Below are positions 1-8,435 of a DNA stretch of 64,000 bases, one piece after another. The notes under the pieces are model-generated. The model had not been told where the DNA came from. It saw nothing but the letters and a program-made list of their open reading frames with translations, and ran no database searches. The translations under genes and the position numbers were made by a program. This DNA is from Priestia aryabhattai (GTDB taxonomy: Bacteria > Bacillota > Bacilli > Bacillales > Bacillaceae_H). Numbering within the stretch: the first letter of the stretch is position 1; each line of letters begins with the position of its first letter. The stretch is from contig NZ_JAMBOQ010000003.1 in assembly GCF_023715685.1 (NCBI RefSeq), positions 434,001 to 498,000 on the forward strand. Reading direction: 5' to 3'.

Positions 1-2
1 CT

Positions 3-1631
3 CCCAAAAAAGCGCCGGCTAAATGGATTATCATTTTGGCAGCTTTAATTGTGATTATTGGAGGAGCAATTACATTTGCTACGGTATTTAAAAAATCTCC
101 TAAGCAATTATACTTAATTTCTGAAGTGAATACGTATCAAAAAGCAGCAGATGAATTAGAAACGAAGTACAGTGAAACGATGGCTTATCAAGAAAAAGCG
201 ATGAAGCAGCCTTCTAGCACAAATGCTACCATCAAAGGCGGCTTTAACATGGATTCACTTGCGTATGACCCAAGCTTTAAAATGATTCAAGATCTTATCA
301 GTAAAGCTGAAATTAAAATTAAAGCGGAACAAGATCCGAAAAAGAGTGAAGGATACGGTTCACTGGCTCTTAATATCGGCGGTTCAAAAGCGCTTGACGT
401 AGAAGGTTTTCAAACGAAAGACAGAATAGGCTTTAAAGCGCCGATTCTGGCAAATGAATATTTTTATTTAAACTTAGACGAATATGGACAGGTAGCGCGA
501 AAATTCGATCCTTTGTATTCAGGTCCTGAAACGCTTGATATTAACACAAGCAATGTGAGTTTAGAAGACTTAAAGTTAACGGAAAAAGAAAAGACATACA
601 TTGCAAAAGAATACGGAACGTTCATTTATGATGAGTTAGACAGCGATTATTTTACAAAAGAAAAAAATGTAGATTATAAAACAAATGGCAAAACGCTTCA
701 ATTAACAAGCGTGACGCTTAACATGTCTGATAAAGAAACAAAACAATTTATGGATAAACTTATTGCGAAGGTAGCAAAAGATGACAAGCTTCATACCATC
801 TACGCAAATCACGTGTCTAAGCTGTTTAAATCTTCGGCAGCGACGAATCCAGAATTAAAAGATATGGCAGACCCAAAAGAATTGAAAAAATCAGTAAAAG
901 AAGATCTTCAAGAGTTCCAAAAAGAAGCAAAAGATACGACTTATCCTGGCGGTGTTAAATCAACTGTGTACGTTCAAGATGATGTTGTGGTAGCTCGCGA
1001 TATGAAAATGGGCGTAAAAAATGCTTCTAATGATAAAGGCAAACTTAACGTAGTGACTAAAAATATCCCGTATGAAGATAACAAGACGGCTAAGCAGTTC
1101 AAAGCAGTCCTAACGGATAGCACTACCGATGATGCGTTTACGTTTGATATGAAAAATGACGTAACAACGGAAAGTGAAAAGCGAAAAGAAAACATGTCTA
1201 TTCATTTGTTAACAAAAGACTCAAAAGATGAAGATACGAATATGACGTTTAAAATGGATTCGGTGATCAACGGTAAAACCGATGCAAAACAAACGGCTGA
1301 CCGTACTTTTTCTCTAGACTTAGGCAATCAAGAAGATTTAGTATTTAACGGAGAAGTAAAGCAGAATCAAGCGATTAGTGCTTCAAAAGGAAAAGCAGAT
1401 TATTCGTTTGATATTCGTACAAAAGTTGGACCCAAAGCAGATCCGGCAAACGTTACGTTGAAAATTGACTCTGCTTCTCAATTAAAAAAATCAGCAGCTA
1501 TTCCAGCGCTTGACGCATCTAATGCAACAAATGTAAAAGATGTAACGCCTGAAGATATGCTATCGATTCAAGAAAATTTCGCTAAAAATGTTCAAGGTCT
1601 CATGATGAATATGGGAACCGCTGGTTACTAA
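3..1631 (+). CDS. Membrane-anchored protein of unknown function (5' end missing)
   Basis: The frame is open from the left edge, so the true start lies outside the window. The visible protein opens with a short Pro/Lys-rich stretch (PKKAPAK), then one hydrophobic segment (about residues 8-27), then about 510 hydrophilic, Lys/Asp-rich residues. This predicts a short cytoplasmic tail, one membrane anchor and a large extracytoplasmic domain. I recognise no catalytic motif. It ends 14 bases before an ABC permease gene and probably forms one operon with the two permeases and the ATPase, so it may be an accessory or substrate-handling subunit. That role is inferred from position only. Confidence 0.75.
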   Translation, partial: PKKAPAKWIIILAALIVIIGGAITFATVFKKSPKQLYLISEVNTYQKAADELETKYSETMAYQEKAMKQPSSTNATIKGGFNMDSLAYDPSFKMIQDLISKAEIKIKAEQDPKKSEGYGSLALNIGGSKALDVEGFQTKDRIGFKAPILANEYFYLNLDEYGQVARKFDPLYSGPETLDINTSNVSLEDLKLTEKEKTYIAKEYGTFIYDELDSDYFTKEKNVDYKTNGKTLQLTSVTLNMSDKETKQFMDKLIAKVAKDDKLHTIYANHVSKLFKSSAATNPELKDMADPKELKKSVKEDLQEFQKEAKDTTYPGGVKSTVYVQDDVVVARDMKMGVKNASNDKGKLNVVTKNIPYEDNKTAKQFKAVLTDSTTDDAFTFDMKNDVTTESEKRKENMSIHLLTKDSKDEDTNMTFKMDSVINGKTDAKQTADRTFSLDLGNQEDLVFNGEVKQNQAISASKGKADYSFDIRTKVGPKADPANVTLKIDSASQLKKSAAIPALDASNATNVKDVTPEDMLSIQENFAKNVQGLMMNMGTAGY

Positions 1632-1645
1632 AAGGTGCAAAGCAG

Positions 1646-2869
1646 ATGAAGATATATTTCTCTCTGACTCTTTTTACATGTAAAACTCTATTGAAAAATA
1701 TAAAATCTCTCATACTGCTATTTATGATCCCTGCTCTGTTTTTACTTGGAGCAGGGATCATTATTAGTCAGACCATGCAAGGTGAGGAGAGAGTAAATCA
1801 GTTTCCGGTAGCAATTGTGGATAACGATCATACTGCGCAAACGAAGTACGTCATCGAACAGCTGACTGAAGGTAAGCTCCATAAAATCATGAAACCTCTT
1901 TACACGAACGAACAAGAAGCTAAAGAGCTGCTGCAGCAAAATAAAGTGGCAGCCATTGTGACGTTGCCAAAAGGTTTTAGTCGTGATATTGCTCATGGAA
2001 AGAATAAGCCTTTACACGTCATTGGAAATAGCAATAAGCCGCTTCAGTCACAGCTGTTTCGCTACGTGATGGAAAGTGCAGCTGACTACACGTCAGCTGC
2101 TCAAAGCGGTATTAATACGGTTGATTACTTTTTAGAAAAAGAAAATGTTTCTGATAAAAATCGACGCGCAGAGTTTAAGAAGAGCTTGGTGACGTTTGGG
2201 CTTCATGTATTAGATAGAGGAAGTTTATTTGATGAACAAGTAGAAACTAGTTTCTTTCAGCAGGATATGAAGCAATATTATGTCGTGTCTTTTGCTGCTT
2301 TGCTGCTTATGATTTGGAGTTACGGCGGATGGCTGCTTGCTAGTGAAACGCAGACTTCTCCTGTGCTGGCTCGAATGAAAACAAGAGGTGTATCTTTTGT
2401 CCACATTTATTTAGCGCAGCTGACGGCTCTGTATGTTCTTGTGCTACCGGTATCTATCGTTTTGTATGGTAGCATCATTAAGGGATTAAAACTGTTTGTA
2501 ACCAGTACGTACGGAGAGCTTTTTTTGGCAATAAGCGGAAGTTTGTTTGCTTTTTTATGTTTGTTTTTACTGCTGCGCGTTCTCTTTTCGTCACAAAAAG
2601 CTTATCAAATAACCGGTTTGCTGTTTATTTTGCTGAGTGCAATTTTAAGTGGACATGTTGTGCCGGTCGTCTATTTACCAGACTGGGCGAGTGGTTTTCA
2701 GAAATGGACACTCAATACCCGCGTCTTGGAACTGTTATTTTATGAATTTGATGGATATAACACAAATGAAGCTTTTCTTTACCTTACGCCTATTCTCATT
2801 ACGGCAGCAGGAAGTTTTGCTATTGCTGTTGGCTACGTGATGATTATGCAAAGGCGGTGGAGAAAATGA
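1646..2869 (+). CDS. ABC-2 type transporter permease (first of pair)
   Basis: This 407-residue protein has an N-terminal membrane helix (about 14-40), about 180 extracytoplasmic residues, and five or six hydrophobic helices in the C-terminal half. That is the ABC-2 exporter permease layout (YhgE/NatB-like). The early text VAIVDNDHTAQTKYVIEQL is typical of the outer domain of such permeases. The ATG follows AAGGTG. The stop overlaps the next permease start (ATGA), which implies translational coupling. Together with the following permease and ATPase it makes a complete exporter. The substrate is unknown. Confidence 0.85.
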   Translation: MKIYFSLTLFTCKTLLKNIKSLILLFMIPALFLLGAGIIISQTMQGEERVNQFPVAIVDNDHTAQTKYVIEQLTEGKLHKIMKPLYTNEQEAKELLQQNKVAAIVTLPKGFSRDIAHGKNKPLHVIGNSNKPLQSQLFRYVMESAADYTSAAQSGINTVDYFLEKENVSDKNRRAEFKKSLVTFGLHVLDRGSLFDEQVETSFFQQDMKQYYVVSFAALLLMIWSYGGWLLASETQTSPVLARMKTRGVSFVHIYLAQLTALYVLVLPVSIVLYGSIIKGLKLFVTSTYGELFLAISGSLFAFLCLFLLLRVLFSSQKAYQITGLLFILLSAILSGHVVPVVYLPDWASGFQKWTLNTRVLELLFYEFDGYNTNEAFLYLTPILITAAGSFAIAVGYVMIMQRRWRK

Positions 2870-4008
2870 TAAGTGAAAAAATAAAGCAGCTGCTGACGCG
2901 TCCTATGCTTGTTGTCATGATCTTCTTTTTACCTTTAATAGGAACAATCATTAGCAGCTCGTTTTTAGCAAAAGTAGAAAGCGATTCAAAGGTTCCCGTT
3001 GCTCTTGTCGATCAAGATCAAAGCAAAATGTCTACACAAGTGATCAATCGGCTTCAGGAAACAAAAGAAATTCAATTTCTTTCTATGAACGAAGAACAAG
3101 CTAGAAAGCAGCTGGCAAAAAATAAAATTGACAGCATTTTTGTGTTTCCTAAAGGATTTCAACAAGAAGTAGAAGCAGGGAATTATCAAGGAGTAATTGA
3201 TTTGCTTACGCTGCCTTCTTCTATTGCCACAGGAGCGGTTCGAGAAGTCATGGCGAGTGAAGTGACAAGGTTAACGACAAATGTCAAAGCGGCGAATGAA
3301 GTGCGTTTTTTATATAAAGTCTATAACATTCATGCAGCGCCGGACTTATGGAAAGAAGCGTACCGCTATACCGATAACCAGTGGAAGCCGCAGCCGCTGA
3401 TGACAATTGATTATGAAGCAAAAGGAACGAAACATACGAAGCAAGGGAGCGTTCAAACGACCGGATATGTACCGCTATGGGGATTCTTTACGCTTTTGAT
3501 TTGCTGTATCACATCAGATTGGATGATTAAAGAGCGGAGGCATCTTTTTAAACGAATGAAAACGATGCAAAAAGGACTTCACGGTTATATTCGAAGCGTC
3601 AGCGCCGCTTATGCTGTGTTATACGTACTTCAAGCTCTCATAAGTTTTGCTCTATTTAAATGGCTTTATGGAGTAGAGTCTTACGGTGTGCTGCTGTATA
3701 TGTGTATCTATGTTATCGTATGCGTCGCTTTTAGCACGTGGCTTGCAAGCGAAAGTCAGCGAGTTGGATCATATTATATGATCAGCGTCGTCATGGTCAC
3801 AGGAATCAGCATAATAGGAGGGAGCTTTTTCCCGGTAGGAGAGCTCTCTGCAACGATTGAAAGAATAAGTCAGTGGCTTCCGCAGCATCTGCTTCTGTAT
3901 CAGCATGCATTACCGCTTACGTTCATTTGGAAAGAGGTAGCTGTTTCCATTGCATGCATAAGTTTGTGCTGGTTTAAAATAGTGTGGAATGTGAGGAGCA
4001 TCAAATGA
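2866..4008 (+). CDS. ABC-2 type transporter permease (second of pair)
   Basis: About 380 residues with the same layout as its neighbour: one N-terminal helix, an outer domain beginning VPVALVDQDQSKMSTQVI, then about six helices near the C terminus. The likely start is the ATG that overlaps the upstream TGA, behind GGCGGTGG. An in-frame GTG nine bases earlier is possible but sits inside the ribosome binding site. The two permeases probably form the heterodimeric membrane part of one exporter. The stop overlaps the ATPase start in the same ATGA manner. Confidence 0.85.
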   Translation: MISEKIKQLLTRPMLVVMIFFLPLIGTIISSSFLAKVESDSKVPVALVDQDQSKMSTQVINRLQETKEIQFLSMNEEQARKQLAKNKIDSIFVFPKGFQQEVEAGNYQGVIDLLTLPSSIATGAVREVMASEVTRLTTNVKAANEVRFLYKVYNIHAAPDLWKEAYRYTDNQWKPQPLMTIDYEAKGTKHTKQGSVQTTGYVPLWGFFTLLICCITSDWMIKERRHLFKRMKTMQKGLHGYIRSVSAAYAVLYVLQALISFALFKWLYGVESYGVLLYMCIYVIVCVAFSTWLASESQRVGSYYMISVVMVTGISIIGGSFFPVGELSATIERISQWLPQHLLLYQHALPLTFIWKEVAVSIACISLCWFKIVWNVRSIK

Positions 4009-4715
4009 TTGAGATTAACAATGTTAGCAAAACATACGGAAAAAAACGGTCGTTAGCAAATGTTACGCTGACCGTAGAAAGTGGAGAAGTCATTGGTCTT
4101 TTAGGACCAAACGGTGCTGGTAAATCAACGCTTCTTTCTATTTTGTCTACCATTACGGCTCCTACAAGCGGAAATGTCATGATTGGAGGCTTATCGCTTA
4201 AGAAAAATCAAAAAGCGATTCGAGAAGTCATTGGCTACGTTCCACAAGACATAGCGCTGTGGGAAGAGCTTAGCGTAAAAGAAAACATGAAGATGTGGAG
4301 CAAAATGACTTCACGCTCCGTGTCGAATGAACAGCTTCAATCTCTTTGCTCAGCTGTACAGCTAGAAGGAAGATGGAAGGAAAAAGTGAAAAATTTATCA
4401 GGAGGCATGAAGCGAAAGTTAAATATAGCCGTATCGCTTATTCATGAACCGTCCGTTTTGTTAATGGATGAGCCGACAGTCGGAATTGATTTGCAGTCCA
4501 AGCTTGAGATTATCCGTTATATTAAACAGCTGGCGGCAAAAGGAAAGACGATTATCTATATTACCCATGATTTGAATGAAATCTTAGACGTGTGTCATCG
4601 GTTTGCGGTCTTAAAGGAAGGAAATCTGGAGTTTGTCGGCACGATGGACCAAGCGAAGGAAAAGACTGGGGAAGATGCAGAAGAGAACGTTGTGTATAAG
4701 CTGCTGCATGATTAA
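4005..4715 (+). CDS. ABC transporter ATP-binding protein
   Basis: This 236-residue ATPase carries all hallmark motifs: Walker A GPNGAGKST near residue 38, signature LSGGMKRKL, Walker B LLMDEPTVGID, and the switch histidine in YITHDL. It resembles the CcmA/NatA class that drives ABC-2 exporters. The ATG follows GAGGAG and overlaps the upstream TGA. A GTG 21 bases upstream is in frame but would lie within the permease gene. It is the last gene of the operon and is followed by a strong terminator. Confidence 0.93.
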   Translation: MIEINNVSKTYGKKRSLANVTLTVESGEVIGLLGPNGAGKSTLLSILSTITAPTSGNVMIGGLSLKKNQKAIREVIGYVPQDIALWEELSVKENMKMWSKMTSRSVSNEQLQSLCSAVQLEGRWKEKVKNLSGGMKRKLNIAVSLIHEPSVLLMDEPTVGIDLQSKLEIIRYIKQLAAKGKTIIYITHDLNEILDVCHRFAVLKEGNLEFVGTMDQAKEKTGEDAEENVVYKLLHD

Positions 4716-4731
4716 GATAAAGAAATGATAA

Positions 4732-4766
4732 AAAAAGAGCCGCTTCATGAAGAAGCGGCTCTTTCT
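4732..4766. terminator. Bidirectional terminator
   Basis: The inverted repeat AAGAGCCGCTTC / GAAGCGGCTCTT is flanked by A-runs on one side and T-runs on the other. It lies between the convergent ABC ATPase and CNNM/CorC genes and can serve both. Confidence 0.85.
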
Positions 4767-4767
4767 A

Positions 4768-6123
4768 TTATGCTTTTGTAACTTCTTGTTCCGGTGAATG
4801 ACTTTCAGGCTGCACGCGTTCTTCTTCAGGAAGAGCACGTACTTCTACTTCTTTCATTTGGTGACCGTCCATTTCTTTTGCAATAAACTCGTATCCAAAC
4901 AGTTTGAACGATTCGCTTTCTTGGATATCGATATTTTGCATCAGCATCCAGCCGCCAATTGTATCAATATCGTCGTTTTCAATTTCGATATGAAGCACTT
5001 CGTTGACTTCTTCAAGCAGTACTTTTGAGTTAAAGACAAAGTGCTGATCGCTAACTTTTTGAACAAGCGGCTTTTCATCTGTATCAAACTCATCTCGAAT
5101 TTCTCCAACGATTTCTTCTAAAATATCTTCAACGGTAACGATACCAGCCGTACCGCCGTACTCGTCAATCAATACAGCCATATGCGTACGTTTCTTTTGC
5201 ATCGAGCGCAGCAGGTCTTGAATAGCTACGGTTTCAATTACTTGAATAATAGGATTCATATAAAGCTTCACGCTTTGCTTTTTTAATGCATCGTTAATCA
5301 CGACATCGTTTAGGATTTCTTTGACGTTGACTAAGCCGATAATGTTATCTTTGTCTCCGTCAACGGTAACAGGGTAACGAGTGTAGCGATCTTCTACAGC
5401 AAGCTTTAAGAAATCTTCAATGCTGTCGTCTTCAGAAACAGCCGAAATTTCTGTTCTTGGTACCATGATTTCGCGAGCAACACGGTTATCGAATTCGAAA
5501 ATGTTGTTCACGTACTTATATTCAGACTGGTTAATTTCCCCGCCTTTAAAACTTTCTGATAAAATAATGCGCAGCTCTTCTTCACTGTGCGCAAGCTCAT
5601 GCTCTGAAGCTGGCTTTAATCCAAACATTCCAGTTAATAAACGAGCAGATCCATTTAGTAACCAAATGAACGGGAACATAATTTTATAGAATAAAATTAA
5701 CGGACGAGCAAACAATAACGTAACTGTTTCAGCTTTTTGAATCGCAAATGTTTTTGGCGCTAATTCACCAACGACTACGTGAACAAACGTTACAAGCGCA
5801 AATGCGATAATAAATGAAAGAATATGTGTTAAAGATGCAGCAACACCCATTTTTTCAAACAGCGGTTCTAAAATCTTTGCAACAGTGGGTTCTCCTAACC
5901 AACCTAATCCTAAAGCAGTAATCGTAATACCAAGCTGACACGCAGATAAATACTCATCTAAGTGTGTCGTCACGGTTTTAACCGCACTCGCTCCTTTTTT
6001 TCCTTCAGCAACAAGTTGGTCTACCCGTGAACTACGAAGCTTCACAATTGCAAACTCTGAAGCAACGAAAAAGGCAGTGAGTACAATTAAAATCGCAAAA
6101 ATAATTAAGTTAATGGTTATCAA
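4768..6123 (-). CDS. CNNM/CorC-type membrane protein with CBS pair (Mg efflux-like)
   Basis: A 451-residue protein with a CNNM (DUF21) membrane domain of about four helices in residues 1-190 (opening [20 protein letters not shown]), two CBS domains at about 215-330 ([31 protein letters not shown]), and a C-terminal CorC_HlyC domain. The family includes B. subtilis MpfA (YhdP), linked to magnesium efflux. That function is by homology, and paralogues exist. The only usable start is TTG at 6123, because an in-frame TAA lies 14 bases upstream. The strong AGGAGG is 40 bases away, with a perfect hairpin between them. Its MerR neighbour upstream is on the same strand. Confidence 0.88.
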   Translation of the reverse strand: MITINLIIFAILIVLTAFFVASEFAIVKLRSSRVDQLVAEGKKGASAVKTVTTHLDEYLSACQLGITITALGLGWLGEPTVAKILEPLFEKMGVAASLTHILSFIIAFALVTFVHVVVGELAPKTFAIQKAETVTLLFARPLILFYKIMFPFIWLLNGSARLLTGMFGLKPASEHELAHSEEELRIILSESFKGGEINQSEYKYVNNIFEFDNRVAREIMVPRTEISAVSEDDSIEDFLKLAVEDRYTRYPVTVDGDKDNIIGLVNVKEILNDVVINDALKKQSVKLYMNPIIQVIETVAIQDLLRSMQKKRTHMAVLIDEYGGTAGIVTVEDILEEIVGEIRDEFDTDEKPLVQKVSDQHFVFNSKVLLEEVNEVLHIEIENDDIDTIGGWMLMQNIDIQESESFKLFGYEFIAKEMDGHQMKEVEVRALPEEERVQPESHSPEQEVTKA

Positions 6124-6129
6124 TGAATA

Positions 6130-6159
6130 TACTTACTTTATAGTGCTATAAAGTAAGTA
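6130..6159 (-). promoter_or_regulatory. Perfect 14+2+14 hairpin between RBS and start of CNNM gene
   Basis: TACTTACTTTATAG and its exact complement are separated by two bases. On the minus strand the order is AGGAGG (6164-6169), hairpin, six bases, TTG start. Folding would shorten the Shine-Dalgarno to start distance from 40 to about 10 bases. Alternatively this is the MerR operator: TTACTT, a 19-base spacer and TATATT form a MerR-type stretched promoter around it. That would make the mRNA nearly leaderless and bypass the ribosome binding site. Confidence 0.7.
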
Positions 6160-6182
6160 AACACCTCCTGTAAATAATAAAT

Positions 6183-6548
6183 TTACGACAGCAGCATCAG
6201 TAAAGAGTGCAAAAGAGTGACGCTTTCCGGTGAAAGCCGATTCATCATTACTTTTCGATCTTCTTCATTCAGCTTTTCCATAAGCGGTGCAACTTCTTTT
6301 AAACTGTCGTTTAGTACGTAAAATTTGGATGCTAATTCGTCTTTAGAGTGGCTATTCTCGGATTGCTCTATAGAAAATAGAGAAGAAATCTCTTCAAGAG
6401 AACGGCCTTCGCTTTTTAATTTTTCAATTAAGTAAAGACGTTTCAGCGCTTCTTCGTTATAAAAGCGATAGTTAGAAGCAGAGCGTTCTGCTTTTAACAA
6501 ACCAATGTTGGTATAATAGTCAACCGTGCGTTTCGTTACATGTGCCAT
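6183..6548 (-). CDS. MerR family regulator, N terminus out of frame
   Basis: The 121 residues from ATG 6548 begin in the middle of the MerR helix-turn-helix (MAHVTKRTVDYYTNIGLL), followed by the rest of the DNA-binding domain and a short effector or dimer region. The missing first helix is encoded upstream in the same frame (TYKIGELAE) but has no start codon before a TGA. An ATG at 6586 with a good ribosome binding site (GGAGGTGG) is one base out of frame, so one extra G in the G-run would restore a protein starting MGVATYKIGELAE. Either this is a real frameshift or a sequence error. It probably regulates the CNNM gene that follows. Confidence 0.75.
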   Translation of the reverse strand: MAHVTKRTVDYYTNIGLLKAERSASNYRFYNEEALKRLYLIEKLKSEGRSLEEISSLFSIEQSENSHSKDELASKFYVLNDSLKEVAPLMEKLNEEDRKVMMNRLSPESVTLLHSLLMLLS

Positions 6549-6613
6549 CTCTGCAAGTTCGCCAATTTTGTATGTCGCAACCCCATCAGAATACCACCTC
6601 CTTCAACTATGTC

Positions 6614-6631
6614 AACCATCACGTGATGGTT
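6614..6631. promoter_or_regulatory. 18-bp perfect palindrome upstream of merR-type gene
   Basis: AACCATCACGTGATGGTT is perfectly palindromic and sits about 30 bases before the putative MerR start. On the minus strand it runs directly into TTGACA, so it may be a repressor operator at the regulator's own promoter. No clear -10 was found at normal spacing. Confidence 0.4.
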
Positions 6632-6760
6632 TTTATCTGCGTAACTACTTATCTTTTATCCTATCGTAATTAAGTATACGCGTGTAAGATCAAAAAGTTT
6701 CATTTTTTTATTAGCATTCAGTATATCTCAAAATAAGGTAGTTTGACAAAGATTTTATAA

Positions 6761-6790
6761 AAAAACTCGCTTGTATTAAGCGAGTTTTTT
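6761..6790 (-). terminator. Terminator overlapping the end of the 66-residue gene
   Basis: The 12-base arms AAAAACTCGCTT / AAGCGAGTTTTT with loop GTATT are followed on the minus strand by a T-run. The stop codon of the 66-residue gene lies in the loop, so the last codons form the stem. Confidence 0.8.
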
Positions 6791-6976
6791 AGTAAGATGA
6801 CGTACGATAATATGCATGCGTTCATACACATATTGAATACGTTCTGTATATTCCATGAACTCAGGGCTCATTGGAGATAGCTGATCAGCGATACGGTGCA
6901 TAATAGCAGCTTCTTCCTTTAATGCATCTAAATTTTGAGTTCGGTCAATTCTTGTTTTAAATGTTAACGAAATCAT
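6776..6976 (-). CDS. Small protein of unknown function (66 aa)
   Basis: A 66-residue mostly helical protein starting MISLTFKTRIDRTQNLDALK, with no signal peptide or membrane segment and no family I recognise. ATG 6976 stands seven bases behind GAGGTG. A GTG at 6985 is in frame but is part of that ribosome binding site. The gene is monocistronic, and its terminator overlaps its last codons. It is real by codon pattern, ribosome binding site and terminator, but has no assigned role. Confidence 0.7.
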   Translation of the reverse strand: MISLTFKTRIDRTQNLDALKEEAAIMHRIADQLSPMSPEFMEYTERIQYVYERMHIIVRHLTKKLA

Positions 6977-7123
6977 GTTATTCACCTCATCGTTATGTTA
7001 CTTGTTTTGAAGTAGCAAGTCCGTGACTTTTATCACTCTAGTCACAGGTGGTAACGTAATTATTTGATGTTTGCTGGCATTTTGTGTAGGATGATTAGAA
7101 AAGGGTTTTTATGGGAGAAGAAA

Positions 7124-7522
7124 ATGAATTTAAAACGAATGCACCACGTAGCCATTATAGGAAGTAATTATGAACGTTCAAAAGCTTTTTATGTAAATGT
7201 GTTAGGATGCAAGATTATAGAAGAGACATATAGAAAAGAAAGAGATTCATATAAGCTAGATTTAGAAGTAGCTCCTGGCTATCAAATTGAGTTATTCTCG
7301 TTTCCAAATCCGCCACAACGTCCTTCAAGACCTGAAGCGTGCGGCTTACGCCATTTAGCTTTTGCGGTTGAAAGCGTAGAGGATTCCAAGCATGAATTAG
7401 AGCAGCAAGGGATTGATGTGGAACCGATTAGGATAGATGAACTAACGGGAAAAAAATTCACATTTTTTACTGATCCGGACGGGTTACCGCTAGAGCTTTA
7501 TGAAGAGAAAGAGGGGGAATAA
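7124..7522 (+). CDS. VOC family (glyoxalase-like) protein
   Basis: A 132-residue single-domain vicinal oxygen chelate protein. It starts MNLKRMHHVAIIGSNYERS, carries the GLRHLAFAVE strand, and ends FFTDPDGLPLELYE, typical of the GloA2-like Bacillus group. Metal ligand candidates are the His of HHVAII, the Glu of YQIELF, the His of RHLAF and the Glu of LELYE. The ATG follows GGGAGAAG. The longer frame to 7064 lacks a ribosome binding site. Substrate unknown: lactoylglutathione-type chemistry is unlikely to be literal in a bacillithiol organism. Five bases separate it from the YkqA-like gene, so they form a likely operon. Confidence 0.85.
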   Translation: MNLKRMHHVAIIGSNYERSKAFYVNVLGCKIIEETYRKERDSYKLDLEVAPGYQIELFSFPNPPQRPSRPEACGLRHLAFAVESVEDSKHELEQQGIDVEPIRIDELTGKKFTFFTDPDGLPLELYEEKEGE

Positions 7523-7527
7523 GGAGT

Positions 7528-8394
7528 ATGTGCAATTATTTATTTGTATATGGAACACTTCTTGAAGGAGAAGGCAATCACGGTTTGCTGCATCATGCGC
7601 GTCCTATTGCCAAGCAGGCAAAAACGAAAGGGAAATTATATGACACTAAGCAAGGCTATCCGATGCTCGATATCGACAGTGAACATGTTGTGTATGGAGA
7701 AGTATATGAAGTGACCGATCAGCTTATGTGGAAGGCGCTTGATGAATTAGAAGGATACATTCATGAAGGTCATGAAGACAATGAATACGATAGAGTTGTT
7801 CAAACTGTCGAAACGGACCAAGGTGAATTTGAAGCCGTTGTCTATGTGGCAAGGGATCGTTCGCTGCTGCAAGAATTTATCCCAGGCGGAAACTGGCGCG
7901 TGTGGAAAGAAGATCTATTAACAGGCATGCTGTATTTTGCTTACGGTTCATGTATGGATAACAATCGTTTTATTCAGCACGGCGTTGATCAGCATTTCCA
8001 GGACTGTCTCGGCAGAGCTGTTTTTAAAGGCTATACGCTTCGATATAACCACGTTATTCATGACGGAGGACGTGCAGACATGGTTGAAGAAGGCGGAGTC
8101 GTTGAAGGCAAACTGTACCGCGTGCCGCCTGAAGCAATTACGTATCTGTACGGCAGAGAAGGGGTAGATAATAACGGCTATCGTCCTGCTATTATCTCTG
8201 TCGAGCATGAAGGAAAGATTGTGGATCATGTTCTTACTTTTTTTGTGTTAAATAAAGAAAAAGAAGTCGCACCTCCAGATCATTATTCGACTGAAATTAT
8301 TCGAGGAGCGACAGGCGTACTTAGCGAGGAGTACGTTCAGAAGCTAGTAGAGCAAGTCCATGCGCTAAAAAATAGCGATGTTGTAAATAACTAA
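7528..8394 (+). CDS. ykqA: Double gamma-glutamylcyclotransferase-fold protein (YkqA-like)
   Basis: 288 residues containing two GGCT/AIG2-like folds. The N-terminal copy starts at LFVYGTLLEGEGNH and the C-terminal copy at LYFAYGSCMDNNRF near residue 135. The paired YGT/YGS phosphate-binding loops are the family signature. Length and two-domain build match B. subtilis YkqA (about 277 residues). The enzymes act on gamma-glutamyl amines or peptides, but the substrate of this branch is not established. It directly follows the VOC gene and is followed by a strong terminator. Confidence 0.8.
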   Translation: MCNYLFVYGTLLEGEGNHGLLHHARPIAKQAKTKGKLYDTKQGYPMLDIDSEHVVYGEVYEVTDQLMWKALDELEGYIHEGHEDNEYDRVVQTVETDQGEFEAVVYVARDRSLLQEFIPGGNWRVWKEDLLTGMLYFAYGSCMDNNRFIQHGVDQHFQDCLGRAVFKGYTLRYNHVIHDGGRADMVEEGGVVEGKLYRVPPEAITYLYGREGVDNNGYRPAIISVEHEGKIVDHVLTFFVLNKEKEVAPPDHYSTEIIRGATGVLSEEYVQKLVEQVHALKNSDVVNN

Positions 8395-8397
8395 TAT

Positions 8398-8432
8398 AAA
8401 AGCCTATTTGGATATATCCAAATAGGCTTTTT
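8398..8432. terminator. Bidirectional terminator
   Basis: The stem AAAAGCCTATTTGGATA / TATCCAAATAGGCTTTT is nearly perfect and has T-runs on both sides. It lies between the convergent ykqA-like and epimerase genes. Confidence 0.85.
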
Positions 8433-8435
8433 GCA

